Positions 54,341-63,355 are shown, numbered from the stretch's first letter. The stretch: 64,000 nucleotides of DNA from Elizabethkingia occulta (GCF_002023715.1 NZ_MAHX01000013.1:434001-498000), one strand, 5' to 3'. The notes: generated by a model from the letters alone, not told the origin. Made by a program: numbers and translations.

Positions 54341-55609
54341 TTATTTTTCAATAATCATGGTTACTCCCTGCCCGCGGGCTGCACAAATAGAAATAAATCC
54401 TTTCCCGCTACCTTTCTCATTCAGGAGTTTGGCCAGAGTCGCAATGATTCGTCCTCCGGTAGCTGCAAATGGGTGAGCTGTTGCAAGGCTTCCACCTTTT
54501 ACATTCAGTTTTTCAGGATCAACTTTTCCTAAAGCATCTTGTAAGCCAAACTGTAGCGCCAATTCTTTTGTTTCCCATATTTTGAGTGTTGCCAGAATTT
54601 GAGCTGCAAAAGCTTCATGAATTTCATAATAATCAAAGTCTTCAAGTTGCATATCAGCTTTCCTCAGCATTCTGTCTGCAGCAAATACAGGTGCTAAAAG
54701 TAGATTCTGTCTGTTTTGCACATATTCAATTCCGGCAAGTTCTGCATGAGTGATATAGGCAAGAATCGGAAGTCCGTTTGCTTCTGCCCATTCTTCGCTG
54801 GCTAATAGTACTGCTGATGCTCCATCGGTAAACGGAGTAGAATTACCGGCAGTGAGTGTTCCATCTTTTTTATCGAAAGCTGGTTTTAGTGTTGCGAGTT
54901 TTTCCAGACTGGTATCTCTGCGCAGATTGTTATCTTCTTTTACGTTCAGATAAGGAGTGATCATATCTTCATAAAATCCTTCATCATAGGCTTTAGCCAA
55001 TTTTTGATGACTGTTGAAAGATAAAGCATCCTGTTCCTGTCGGGAAATCTGATAATATTTTGCAGTTAATTCAGTATGCTCTCCCATTACCAGCCCGGTT
55101 TCGGGTTCCTGTCCTTTGTATGGAATAGGGAACCAGTCTTTTATTGATGGTTTTAATAATTGTTTTATTTTACCAAAAGCGCTTTTCTCCTTATTAGCAT
55201 TCAATAAAGCTTTTCTTAGCCGAAGACTGCTTTCAAACGGGATATTACTCATCGCCTCTACGCCACAGGCTATACCACATTCTATTTGCCCCAAGGCGAT
55301 TTTATTAGCGATATATATAGCTGCCTCAATTCCGGTATCACAGGCCTGTTGGAGATCGCAGCCAGGAGTTGCCGGATCCAGATTTGTTTTCATTACAGTT
55401 TCCCGGATAAGATTACTCTCGGATATATGTTTGATAACAGCACCGCCGGCAACTTCTCCTAGTAATTTTCCCTGAAGATGGTATTTATTGATAAGCCCCT
55501 GAAGAGCAGAAAGAAGCAGGTCCTGATTGGTTGCATCGGAGAAAACAGTATTATATCTTGCAAACGGAGTTCTGTTATAGCCGATTATTGCAACTTTTTT
55601 AGCATTCAT
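54341..55609 (-). CDS. FadI-type acetyl-CoA acyltransferase (thiolase)
   Basis: A thiolase of 422 residues from the ATG at 55609 (frame open to 55654, which would extend into operator O3). It looks like the FadI branch: CDLQQACDTGIEAA with the nucleophilic Cys, NTPFTDGASAVLLAS-like region, YEIHEAFAAQIL, and CAARGQGVTMIIE with the second Cys. The usual GHPFAATG segment reads AHPFAATGGR here, so the glycine before the catalytic His is alanine. It has a TetR operator 40 bases upstream and is convergent with the TetR-thiolase-lpd unit, so both units form one regulon. Confidence 0.92.
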   Translation of the reverse strand: MNAKKVAIIGYNRTPFARYNTVFSDATNQDLLLSALQGLINKYHLQGKLLGEVAGGAVIKHISESNLIRETVMKTNLDPATPGCDLQQACDTGIEAAIYIANKIALGQIECGIACGVEAMSNIPFESSLRLRKALLNANKEKSAFGKIKQLLKPSIKDWFPIPYKGQEPETGLVMGEHTELTAKYYQISRQEQDALSFNSHQKLAKAYDEGFYEDMITPYLNVKEDNNLRRDTSLEKLATLKPAFDKKDGTLTAGNSTPFTDGASAVLLASEEWAEANGLPILAYITHAELAGIEYVQNRQNLLLAPVFAADRMLRKADMQLEDFDYYEIHEAFAAQILATLKIWETKELALQFGLQDALGKVDPEKLNVKGGSLATAHPFAATGGRIIATLAKLLNEKGSGKGFISICAARGQGVTMIIEK

Positions 55610-55640
55610 TTTATTCTTTTTGATACGTAATAAAGTTACG

Positions 55641-55668
55641 AAAAAAAATACCAACCGGTATTTTTTTT
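55641..55668. promoter_or_regulatory. TetR operator O3 in front of the FadI-type thiolase
   Basis: ATACC-AACC-GGTAT with A-rich and T-rich arms; the outer five positions on each side match O1 and O2 exactly, the centre differs. Downstream on the minus strand TAACTTTA is a close match to the -7 consensus. Confidence 0.65.
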
Positions 55669-55676
55669 ATATTGTT

Positions 55677-56102
55677 TTATCCGTTTAGTACAGCAAAAGA
55701 AACACAGCTTCCACCAATAACTTTCAGCTGATTGTCTATATTTTTCCATAAGCGGATATAGCGGAATTTTTCTTCAAAATATACTCCTCGGAATTTTCCT
55801 TTTAGTATTATGGTTAGTGTAATTACAGCTGTATCTTCTATAATGTTCAAACTTTCTGTTTTCGGAATAAGTTCTTCGACTTCCATTATCCCGTCCTTAT
55901 AATTTTTTAAGTCCTGTTCTTTTGTTATAATCTCTCCATTGGGAAGAATGAATAACAAATCATCATGTAGGAGCAGATCGAGCATCTGGATATCACTTTC
56001 TTTTATGGCTTTGTATAATTGGTTTTCACATGCTATTATATTTTCTTTCGAAAGCTCAGAAGAAAATGTAGTATTACAAATAAAAGATACAAGGCTAAGC
56101 AT
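55677..56102 (-). CDS. DUF4440 / SnoaL-like (NTF2-fold) protein
   Basis: A 141-residue protein of the NTF2-like DUF4440 type: ENQLYKAIKESDIQMLDLLLHDDLLFILPNG followed by the beta-sheet with VITLTIILKGKFRG and FRYIRLWK. Such small domains bind a ligand or stabilise another enzyme; I assign no reaction. The first 16 residues are weakly hydrophobic and the start may lie further inside. It is the first gene of a short minus-strand run, ahead of the nudix gene only by position. Confidence 0.75.
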   Translation of the reverse strand: MLSLVSFICNTTFSSELSKENIIACENQLYKAIKESDIQMLDLLLHDDLLFILPNGEIITKEQDLKNYKDGIMEVEELIPKTESLNIIEDTAVITLTIILKGKFRGVYFEEKFRYIRLWKNIDNQLKVIGGSCVSFAVLNG

Positions 56103-56122
56103 ATGTGATAATAGTAGTTAGG

Positions 56123-56701
56123 TTATAATATTTGTTGCAGTTTAATATACTGAAGCAGCATGATGGTTTTAGCATCTTTTATCTCTCCGGTTGTTATCAT
56201 ATCCATTGCTCTATCAATACCTGTTTCGAGTACCTCAATATTTTCTTCCTCTTCTTCCAGACCGCCACCATCGGCAACTTTCATGTCTTTTGAATATTCA
56301 GCAATGAAAAAATATAGAATTTCTGTAACCGATCCTGGCGACATATAGGCTTCAAAAACTTTGCGTACATCTTTTACTTTGTAACCTGTTTCTTCTTCTG
56401 TTTCTCTACGGATGCAATCTTCAGGATTATCCTGATCTAAAAGTCCTGCACAGGCTTCAATGAGCATGCCGGTTTTATTTCCGTTGAGGTAGGTAGGAAG
56501 TCTGAATTGTCTTGTCAGAATAACAGTTCTTGTATCTTTATTATAAAGGAGAATTGTTGCACCATTTCCCCTGTCATAGGCTTCTCTGCTTTGGGTCTGG
56601 ATACTGCCATCTTCTTTGGTGTATTCAAAGGTTACTTTTTTTAGTATGTACCAATTATCAGATAAAATCTCGGTGTTAGTAATCTTTACGTCCGGAGTCA
56701 T
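56123..56701 (-). CDS. NudK-like nudix hydrolase (GDP-mannose pyrophosphatase type)
   Basis: A nudix enzyme of 192 residues from the ATG at 56701 (the frame is open to 56788, but the extra N-terminus is not family-like). The length and AGLLDQDNPEDC and RRETEEETGY nudix box match NudK, which cleaves GDP-mannose and related sugar nucleotides. QFRLPTYLNGNKTG and SPGSVTEILYFFIAEY are also NudK-like. No partner is visible. Confidence 0.88.
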   Translation of the reverse strand: MTPDVKITNTEILSDNWYILKKVTFEYTKEDGSIQTQSREAYDRGNGATILLYNKDTRTVILTRQFRLPTYLNGNKTGMLIEACAGLLDQDNPEDCIRRETEEETGYKVKDVRKVFEAYMSPGSVTEILYFFIAEYSKDMKVADGGGLEEEEENIEVLETGIDRAMDMITTGEIKDAKTIMLLQYIKLQQIL

Positions 56702-56831
56702 TTTTTTGTGTTGTTTAGATGGAGCTAACATACAAAGAAATAAAGAATTAGAGGGCTTTTGAGAAGGATATTTTTTTGTAAAATTCATCCTGTATTTTAT
56801 GCATTATATCCTGTTGGGAATACAATTGATC

Positions 56832-56877
56832 AAAAAAATAACCGGGAGAAAAATGATTATTCATTTTTCTCCCGGTT
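56832..56877 (-). terminator. Strong terminator after the HAD gene
   Basis: AACCGGGAGAAAAATGA and its exact complement form a 17-bp stem with a 4-nt loop, followed by T7 on the minus strand. It is about 50 bases behind the HAD phosphatase stop. Confidence 0.9.
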
Positions 56878-56928
56878 AATCCTCTTTATTTCTTCTCCCA
56901 AAAACGTGGTTGAAAGACGTTTTTTTCC

Positions 56929-57729
56929 TTAGTCTATAATTCCGAAATGTTTCAGCGCTTTCAGGATGCCATCATTATCCACATCATCTGTTATATAATT
57001 TGCAATTGCTTTTACCTCAGGATTGGCATTTCCCATAGCAACTCCCAGGGCAACATGCTTCAGCATAGTAATGTCGTTTCCACCATCACCAAACGCCATT
57101 GTTTGAGAAACATCTATTCCGTAATGTTTACAAAATACTTCTATGCCAACTTGCTTGCTTTGTCCACTAGGGTTAACGTCTGCAAATAGGGGAGACCATC
57201 TGGAAGCAATTGAATCCGGCATTACCTGAGCCATAAATGCAGGCTCTTCTTCAGAAGAGATGAAAATATTACCCTGAAGTACATTTTCAGTGTCCGTATT
57301 GGACATATCTACCAAAGGTGGTATTGGAAGGTTTAAATGGGCATACATACCGGCTATTTCAGGAGTTACATCATGAATGAAATTTCCGTGTTCAGACATT
57401 AGGGAAAAGCTTAAAGGATTGTTATCTGCATAATCCAGTAATGCTTTTACATCATTGGGATTAATACATTTTTTGAACAATACTTCGCCTTCTTTGGTAA
57501 TACAATAGCCACCATTATAGGTAATAAAACCATCGAAATCCAGATATCTGATGTGTCCAATATCGTTATAAGAGCGTCCGGTAGAAACAAAGACATGAAT
57601 GCCTTTTTCTTTCAGAATTTGGATAGCTTCTTCTGTGGAGGTCGAAACTTTGTGCGTTTTAAAGCTTAGCAAGGTTCCGTCAATATCGAAGAAAACGGCT
57701 TTAATATTTGTATTCTTTTCTTGCGTCAT
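56929..57729 (-). CDS. HAD-superfamily (Cof-type) phosphatase
   Basis: A 266-residue sugar-phosphate phosphatase of the Cof class. Motif I is FFDIDGTLLSF (about 15-25), motif II STGRSYND with the Thr/Ser, motif III includes SKQVGIEVF (Lys) and motif IV GDGGNDITML (about 218-227). The family acts on sugar phosphates or FMN/pyridoxal phosphate. It lies 24 bases downstream of the acyltransferase gene on the same strand. Confidence 0.92.
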   Translation of the reverse strand: MTQEKNTNIKAVFFDIDGTLLSFKTHKVSTSTEEAIQILKEKGIHVFVSTGRSYNDIGHIRYLDFDGFITYNGGYCITKEGEVLFKKCINPNDVKALLDYADNNPLSFSLMSEHGNFIHDVTPEIAGMYAHLNLPIPPLVDMSNTDTENVLQGNIFISSEEEPAFMAQVMPDSIASRWSPLFADVNPSGQSKQVGIEVFCKHYGIDVSQTMAFGDGGNDITMLKHVALGVAMGNANPEVKAIANYITDDVDNDGILKALKHFGIID

Positions 57730-57753
57730 TTTTATAGTGTTTTATAATGTTCG

Positions 57754-58944
57754 TTACACGTATTTTTTTATAATATCAATTTTTCTTAGTAAGATGCTTG
57801 TTCCCATACTCATTAATAAGGCAGTAATTAGAACAATGGAAAATTTAATAATAGCCGGAATATCAATGTCTAATAACATAAATTGTACCCATACAACAAA
57901 AATATAATGAATGAGATATATCATATAAGCATTATCTGAAAGTGAATTCCACCATTTCTGAGAATCTTTAACCAGATATCTGAAAATACTTATAAATGTA
58001 ATACAGCTTACAGTACAGATAGCTGTATAGAGACTCAGATAGATCATCCATGCATTAAAAGAGGACATTGTCTTTTGATTGACAAGGTCTTCCAGTATCC
58101 GGTATTCATTGTTAATAGTAAGAGCTGCATACAACAGAACCGTTGTTAGTATCCAGTATTTTGTATTCCTTATAATTGCAAATTTTTTAGAAAAAATACC
58201 ATTGCTAAAATCTGAATTCCCAACGATAGCACCAAAAACGAAATATCCGAAATAAGCGAGTATCCTGCTAAGCTGAAAATCGAATGGTCCCCAACCTGTC
58301 CATGTACCTTGTCCAATACTGTATGATATCGGAACGTATGTGATCCAAGTAAGAGCAAATAAAATTATAAAAAATACGAAAGGTTTTCCGGAGAAATGAT
58401 TGATATAATTTGATGCTTTTTCAAGAGCTTCTTTGCATAATGGGTAGAAGGCAGCGAAAATAAAATTAAACACAAATAATACCCATATAAACCAAGGTGG
58501 TCCTACTGGCCATTGCTCGACAGAAAAGAAATCGAAGATATAATTCACAATATTGGCATTATGATGAAGAGTATAATAGGCCGGAAAATAAGCGAGTAGC
58601 ATTGCAGGTACTCCCAATAGCCAAAAAGGAATAAACAATCTGTAAAACCTGTCTTTTATAAAAGAAGAAGTGTCCTTACTTTTAATGCTTTTAATTACAA
58701 ATAATCCGCTGATGAAAAACATCAGGAACATAAAGAAAATATCGTTGAAGTTCTCGAAGATATCTAATCCTATCCATCTTTTAGAATCTATTATAGGTGC
58801 TGTAGAATTGATATAAATTTTGTCATCAGCCTTCGCAAATGTAGTATAGGCTAACGATGAATGATGGGCAACCACCAGAACTGTAATAGATGACCGTAAA
58901 TAATCAACCCAGAGAATTTTCCCTGTTTTTTTTAATGTTGTCAT
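57754..58944 (-). CDS. Acyltransferase family 3 membrane protein
   Basis: A 396-residue integral membrane acyltransferase, second in this window. WVDYLRSSITVLVVAHHSSLAY at about 13-34 carries the conserved D-x-x-R and histidine; ten hydrophobic segments follow, with KDRFYRLFIPFWL at about 97-109. The sequence is nearer the OpgC/MdoC side of the family, which succinylates periplasmic glucans, but substrate assignment is not possible. It is transcribed ahead of the HAD phosphatase. Confidence 0.88.
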   Translation of the reverse strand: MTTLKKTGKILWVDYLRSSITVLVVAHHSSLAYTTFAKADDKIYINSTAPIIDSKRWIGLDIFENFNDIFFMFLMFFISGLFVIKSIKSKDTSSFIKDRFYRLFIPFWLLGVPAMLLAYFPAYYTLHHNANIVNYIFDFFSVEQWPVGPPWFIWVLFVFNFIFAAFYPLCKEALEKASNYINHFSGKPFVFFIILFALTWITYVPISYSIGQGTWTGWGPFDFQLSRILAYFGYFVFGAIVGNSDFSNGIFSKKFAIIRNTKYWILTTVLLYAALTINNEYRILEDLVNQKTMSSFNAWMIYLSLYTAICTVSCITFISIFRYLVKDSQKWWNSLSDNAYMIYLIHYIFVVWVQFMLLDIDIPAIIKFSIVLITALLMSMGTSILLRKIDIIKKYV

Positions 58945-59137
58945 GATAGGCTTTTGTTTTGTGCCTCCGGATGTAATTATTTCCGAATGATTTTTGGCTT
59001 ATTAATTTGGTAAAGGACTGCCTGTAAAGACTCTCCTTAATAATAAGACACTATATCAGGTTAAAAGTTACACTGCAGATAAAGAATACTGGTTTCTGTG
59101 CTTATCCTGTGCAATATCTAAATACAAAATCTGGTAT

Positions 59138-59875
59138 TTATATAAATAAGTCAGAGCCTAATACTTCCAATTCCTGTGGAGTAGGCTGATTTTTAGGATC
59201 GATGAATCCTTTAAAATCAGGTGTGTCATCACAGAAAATAATATCGAAAGAAAAACGATTTCTGCCATATAAACCTCTGTGAATCATATTTGCAGAAAAT
59301 ACCAATAAATCCCCGCGATCCAGGCTTATTACTTTTCCTCTTTCCAGGCCATCGCCTGGTTTTCGACCGTTCAACGATAATCTGGTTTCTGATTCTTCCG
59401 GCAGATCCCAATTTTTATGAGTTCCGGGAACGAGTTCAATACCTAATTCAGGTTTAAACGGAATTCTGAAATGTACAACGTTTTGGTGTCGGATAGCTTC
59501 TTTTTGATCATCAATGCTAAGCCCGGTATACTGAATGTCACGGTGCCAGTAGTTTTGCTGTAGCGGATTGAACGGATCAAAAAATAGTTGAGTATTCAGG
59601 AATACAGCTTTTGCAGGAAAAATAGAGCTAACAATGTTTTTAATTTTTTCCTGAGTGATAAAACGAAAAAGTGCAAGGCGTTCCTGTTCGCTGATAAACT
59701 CACCGGATGTTATACTATGGCTGTTGATAGATCCATTTTTATAACCTTCGGCATTGACTGCCAGCCAGCTTTTATGGAATTTTTTCAGAATACGCTCTGT
59801 CTCTTGCAGCTTGGTTTCTGCAAAAAAGTTTTCAAAATGAATATAACCGGACTCATTGTAATCGTTATGCTGCAT
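59138..59875 (-). CDS. Phytanoyl-CoA dioxygenase (PhyH) family protein
   Basis: A 2-oxoglutarate/Fe(II)-dependent oxygenase of 245 residues when started at the ATG at 59875 (frame open to 59932). The iron-binding triad is visible as HRDIQYTGL (His-x-Asp, about 110-112) and MIHRGLYGRNRFS (distal His with the downstream Arg that binds 2-oxoglutarate). Substrate unknown; family members hydroxylate small molecules, lipids or amino acids. It is monocistronic by appearance. Confidence 0.88.
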   Translation of the reverse strand: MQHNDYNESGYIHFENFFAETKLQETERILKKFHKSWLAVNAEGYKNGSINSHSITSGEFISEQERLALFRFITQEKIKNIVSSIFPAKAVFLNTQLFFDPFNPLQQNYWHRDIQYTGLSIDDQKEAIRHQNVVHFRIPFKPELGIELVPGTHKNWDLPEESETRLSLNGRKPGDGLERGKVISLDRGDLLVFSANMIHRGLYGRNRFSFDIIFCDDTPDFKGFIDPKNQPTPQELEVLGSDLFI

Positions 59876-60056
59876 TGTGGTATTGTGATTTTGAATGAAG
59901 TAAAAGTTATGCAAAAATCTAACCTCTTTCAAATATACAACAATTCTTTTCCTTATACAGGCATAGCGTTTTAAGTTATGTTAATTTAACAAGTAACTGG
60001 TTGTCAGGTGTCAATTGCCAGATGTTAGTTGTCGGTTATCAGTTGTTAGTTATCAG

Positions 60057-60090
60057 CCATCAACCATCAACCATCAACCATCAACCATCA
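60057..60090. repeat. Tandem heptamer repeat (CCATCAA)n
   Basis: Four full CCATCAA units and a partial one, preceded by degenerate heptamers built on GTTATCA/GTTGTTA. The repeat ends 8 bases from the stop of the 60098-61015 gene. Confidence 0.75.
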
Positions 60091-60097
60091 TATATAG

Positions 60098-61015
60098 CTA
60101 TTCTGCATGTGCATATTTTTCAATAATCATTTCAGTAACGGGACGGAGTGTAGCCCCATTCTTAGGATTGGTCCCTTTTCTATTATTAGTGGTAAAAAAG
60201 TCAACCTTGTTCCAACGTTTGGAATACCAGATTTTACCCAGCGCATTCTCCGAAGTTAAAGTATCGGGTCTTGTAATTTTTTTAAAATAGTCAAGTTCTG
60301 TAGAATCTATAGGAATAATGATACGGTGAGGGTTTTTATCTTCACATACAGTAGTGGTATAAGTGCTGTCATTCCAATACATGCACTTCTTTTCTTTCAG
60401 AAGAAATCCTGTTGTAGTTGTAATACCGGAATTAGGTTTGTCCTTATCATACATAGTACCACCGATGAGTGATCCGGCAAGAATAACTCCTATAATTCCC
60501 ATATTGGCTTTGTTGTTTTGTAAGAACTCCGACAGATTGAAAACCGGAGCATTGGTAATCGTAACAAATATATTGGAAAGCCTTGCCGATAAAGATTCTT
60601 CATCCTCGTTAATACTTATTTTTACAGTAGTATCACCTTTTTCTTTTTCAATGCTAATGTTTTGGCAGAAGTCTTCAAAGTTTTGATAGCCCAGAAACTG
60701 ACTTAGATGTCTCAGCATTACGTCATCGATATTATAATTCTCATTCTGCTCAATCAATCTTCTATGATATCGAGCATATGTTGCAGTATCTCTTGACAAA
60801 TTAAATCTCTCCTCGAAATGTGTACTTAAATATTCTGCAATAGAATTTTTGGTATTTCTTTGAGTTTCATTTTTTACTTTTTCGAATACTTTTTGCACTA
60901 AAATTCTCTTACGTTGGTAGTTTTCTCCCATAGAATTATCATTAAGAATTAATAACGTGTCCAAATTAGACAGATAGCTGTCCAAAAAAATACGGTTTCC
61001 CATAATAATACCCAT
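60098..61015 (-). CDS. Membrane-anchored hypothetical protein
   Basis: I do not recognise a named family. The 305-residue protein has a helical cytoplasmic half (about 1-130) with charged coils and TATYARYHRRLIEQNE, then a transmembrane helix at about 168-188 (NMGIIGVILAGSLIGGTMY), and a C-terminal domain (about 190-305) with CMYWNDSTYTTTVCE and SENALGKIWYSKRWNKVDFF. Two cysteines in the last part could form a disulfide outside the membrane. Possibly a receptor or anti-sigma-like protein, but there is no clear motif. It is divergent from the small peptide gene. Confidence 0.6.
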   Translation of the reverse strand: MGIIMGNRIFLDSYLSNLDTLLILNDNSMGENYQRKRILVQKVFEKVKNETQRNTKNSIAEYLSTHFEERFNLSRDTATYARYHRRLIEQNENYNIDDVMLRHLSQFLGYQNFEDFCQNISIEKEKGDTTVKISINEDEESLSARLSNIFVTITNAPVFNLSEFLQNNKANMGIIGVILAGSLIGGTMYDKDKPNSGITTTTGFLLKEKKCMYWNDSTYTTTVCEDKNPHRIIIPIDSTELDYFKKITRPDTLTSENALGKIWYSKRWNKVDFFTTNNRKGTNPKNGATLRPVTEMIIEKYAHAE

Positions 61016-61320
61016 TTCTCTGTCTATTTGCTGTCCATCGCCTGTCTGGGATTATGGTTTGTTGCTGGTCTATATTTGTCATAACAAAATCGGTGATAAA
61101 CAAATACTTATAAAAACAAAAGTACAAAACTGATTTTTAAAATAGCCGGATAAAACGGAGTGTAAATCTCTGGGTTGGGAAGCAGAATTTGCTCCTCCGT
61201 TTTTGAAAGCCTACTTCCCAAAAATTTAAGAAGCGCTTCTTTTTTAAACAATGTGTAACACCGCCTGTGATCTGTTTCGCAGGGAAGAACACTTATGCAA
61301 AACTTTAAATTTTTGAAACA
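61016..61320. other. 305-base intergenic region between divergent hypothetical and peptide genes
   Basis: Contains a -7-like TATATTTG at 61071-61078, a long-arm hairpin (AAAACGGAG at 61152-61160 with CTCCGTTTT at 61195-61203, with an inner AGCA/TGCT stem) and a terminator-like hairpin at 61228-61245. It could encode a small RNA or a leader. Confidence 0.4.
61228..61245 (+). terminator. Terminator-like hairpin before the small peptide gene
   Basis: The palindrome AAGAAGCGCTTCTT is followed by T4, 76 bases upstream of the peptide start. It either ends a short RNA from the promoter-like TATATTTG or acts as an attenuator. Confidence 0.5.
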
Positions 61321-61509
61321 ATGATTAACTTGATTTTAATGCTACTAGGCTTAGCATTTCCAAATAATAATACACCAGCACCAGTAAACCATCCAACTAC
61401 TATTTCTACATATAGTATGGACTCGGGAGATCCGGGAGATCCGGGAGATACAGTAGGAGATATCGGCGGAGATACGAGTGGAGATAATGGACAAATTCCA
61501 AGAAAATAA
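61321..61509 (+). CDS. Small Gly-Asp-rich peptide gene
   Basis: A 62-residue product. A hydrophobic N-terminus (MINLILMLLGLAFP) could serve as a short signal or anchor; it is followed by a Pro/Thr-rich stretch and a tail with repeated GD units (GDPGDPGDTVGDIGGDTSGD). The coding DNA carries imperfect GGGAGATCC-type repeats (61424-61486). A terminator follows, with a TPR-type histidine kinase gene after it. I cannot assign a function; a secreted peptide or small surface protein is possible. Confidence 0.55.
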   Translation: MINLILMLLGLAFPNNNTPAPVNHPTTISTYSMDSGDPGDPGDTVGDIGGDTSGDNGQIPRK

Positions 61510-61515
61510 TTTAAA

Positions 61516-61546
61516 GGAAAGGCGGCAGAAATGCTGCCTTTCTCTT
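61516..61546 (+). terminator. Terminator after the peptide gene
   Basis: GAAAGGCGGCAG pairs with CTGCCTTTC (a two-base bulge) and is followed by a T/C-rich run. Confidence 0.65.
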
Positions 61547-61684
61547 TGCTATGTAGAAGATACGGGGAAGTATTGTTTGGATTCGTATAAAAGAAAATAT
61601 TTATGAATGTATTAATGCTATAAAAAATAAAGAACGAATATTTTACGCATTATTTTTTTAACTTAGGCTGAAAATATAATAATC

Positions 61685-63355
61685 TTGAGAATACTCTATT
61701 TTTTATTATTTGTCTTGATGGTTTCATGTACAAAAATTAAAGAAAGTACTGTTAATAAACCTGAGAAAGTAGATAATCCTTACTATGAAAAAGCTTGGTC
61801 ATATCTGGATAAGAAAGATCCCATTAATGCTTTTCAAAATTTTAATAAAGCAAAAGAAATCTATTTGAAGAATAATGACAGTTTGGGTGTTGGAAAATGC
61901 CTGATGAATATGGGCATTATTTTAACCGATCAGGGTGATTATTTTGGAGCACAGGAAACTTCTTTAGAGGCTATTAAGTATTTTAATGAGAATGAAGTAG
62001 AGGAATGTAATTATATAAATTCTAATTATAATAACTTAGGAGTTGTTACTTATAATTTAAAAGAATATACTAATTCAATTAAATTTTATAATTTGGCAAC
62101 CAAATTTTCAAAAAATTCTCTAGATACTAAAGTGTTTTTGAACAATAAAGCAAATGTTTATAGAGAAAATGAAGAATTTGATAAAGCTTTAAAAATATAT
62201 AGTCAAATATTAAAAGAAGGTAGTAGGAATAAAAGTGAATATTCAAGAGCACTTACAAACTTAGCAAAGACTAAATGGCTTCAAAATTCTGATTATAATC
62301 CGGTTTCGGAATTTAAAAAAGCTTTGAATATTCGATTAGAGGAGAAAGATATTTTTGGTCAGAATTCCAGTTATGCGCATTTAGCGGACTATTATATAAA
62401 CGAAAAGTCTGATTCTGCCTTAATATATGCTAATAAGATGTATGTAACGGCTAGGCAAATAAATAATCCTAATGATCAAATAGAAGCCCTTCAGAAATTA
62501 ATTATTCTTGAAAATCCTGAAAAATCTAAACAATACTTTCTGACCTATCAAAAACTAAATGACAGTTTGCAGACTGCCAGAAATAAGGCAAAAAATCAAT
62601 TTGCCTTAATCCGTTACGAAACAGAAAAGAATAAAGCTAACTTTCTGAAGGCTCAGGCAGATAATGTGAAGAAGCAAAATCAGATATTAAAACAGTATGC
62701 AGGTTTAGGAATCTTGGGGCTTGTATTAATAGGCGGTGGAGTTTGGTACAGAAGAAGAAAGAAAATTTTACAACAGGAAAAAGAGCTGGAAGTAAAAAAG
62801 ACAGAACTTAGATATTCTAAAAAAGTTCATGATGTTGTCGCCAACGGAATTCACAGGGTAATGACAAAGCTCGAAAATCAGGAGCATATTGATAAAGATA
62901 CCATGCTGGACGATTTGGAAATTGTATATGAGAAATCACGGGATATTTCTTATGATCATGAAAAAAATAATGACCTTCCGTTTGGAGAAAAGTTAACAGA
63001 AATGCTGAAATCTTATTCTTCCGATGACTTGCAGCTGGTTATTATTGGAAATGAGGAGATACATTGGGATAAACTGAATAAAAACACTCAGGCTGAAATA
63101 TTTTATGTATTACAGGAGCTTATGACCAATATGAAGAAGCATAGCAAAGCGACACGTGTTGTAATTAGAATGCACCGCATAAATGAAGAAATTACGATCC
63201 GTTATACAGATAATGGTGTAGGATGTGACAAACTCTCTCCTAAAAACGGAATTAAAAATACGGGAAACCGTATGGAATCTATTGGCGGGACAATTAATTT
63301 TGACGCAGTAAGTGGAGAAGGCTTTAAAGCCGAGTTAAAATTTTCTGTTCAATAA
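61685..63355 (+). CDS. TPR-containing sensor histidine kinase
   Basis: A 556-residue kinase starting at TTG, with an N-terminal signal sequence and a lipobox-like VSCTK cysteine. TPR-like repeats fill about 30-320 (YYEKAWSYLDKKDPINAFQNF and similar). A transmembrane helix lies at about 337-354 (AGLGILGLVLIGGGVWY). A coiled linker follows, then the H-box-like VHDVVANGIHRVMTKL with the phosphoacceptor His. The C-terminal ATPase domain (about 465-555) has LQELMTNMKKHS, DNGVG and GIKNTGNRM. This is the DesK/NarX-like (HisKA_3) type. Its response regulator gene begins 15 bases downstream. Confidence 0.9.
   Translation: MRILYFLLFVLMVSCTKIKESTVNKPEKVDNPYYEKAWSYLDKKDPINAFQNFNKAKEIYLKNNDSLGVGKCLMNMGIILTDQGDYFGAQETSLEAIKYFNENEVEECNYINSNYNNLGVVTYNLKEYTNSIKFYNLATKFSKNSLDTKVFLNNKANVYRENEEFDKALKIYSQILKEGSRNKSEYSRALTNLAKTKWLQNSDYNPVSEFKKALNIRLEEKDIFGQNSSYAHLADYYINEKSDSALIYANKMYVTARQINNPNDQIEALQKLIILENPEKSKQYFLTYQKLNDSLQTARNKAKNQFALIRYETEKNKANFLKAQADNVKKQNQILKQYAGLGILGLVLIGGGVWYRRRKKILQQEKELEVKKTELRYSKKVHDVVANGIHRVMTKLENQEHIDKDTMLDDLEIVYEKSRDISYDHEKNNDLPFGEKLTEMLKSYSSDDLQLVIIGNEEIHWDKLNKNTQAEIFYVLQELMTNMKKHSKATRVVIRMHRINEEITIRYTDNGVGCDKLSPKNGIKNTGNRMESIGGTINFDAVSGEGFKAELKFSVQ

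Noticed and set aside
60057-60090. Possible CRISPR array
   Set aside because: The units are only 7 bases and adjacent, with no spacers and no cas genes nearby.
61170-61200. SRP-RNA-like GGGAAGCAG sequence
   Set aside because: Only a short resemblance; the conserved loop order and partner strand of SRP RNA are not present.
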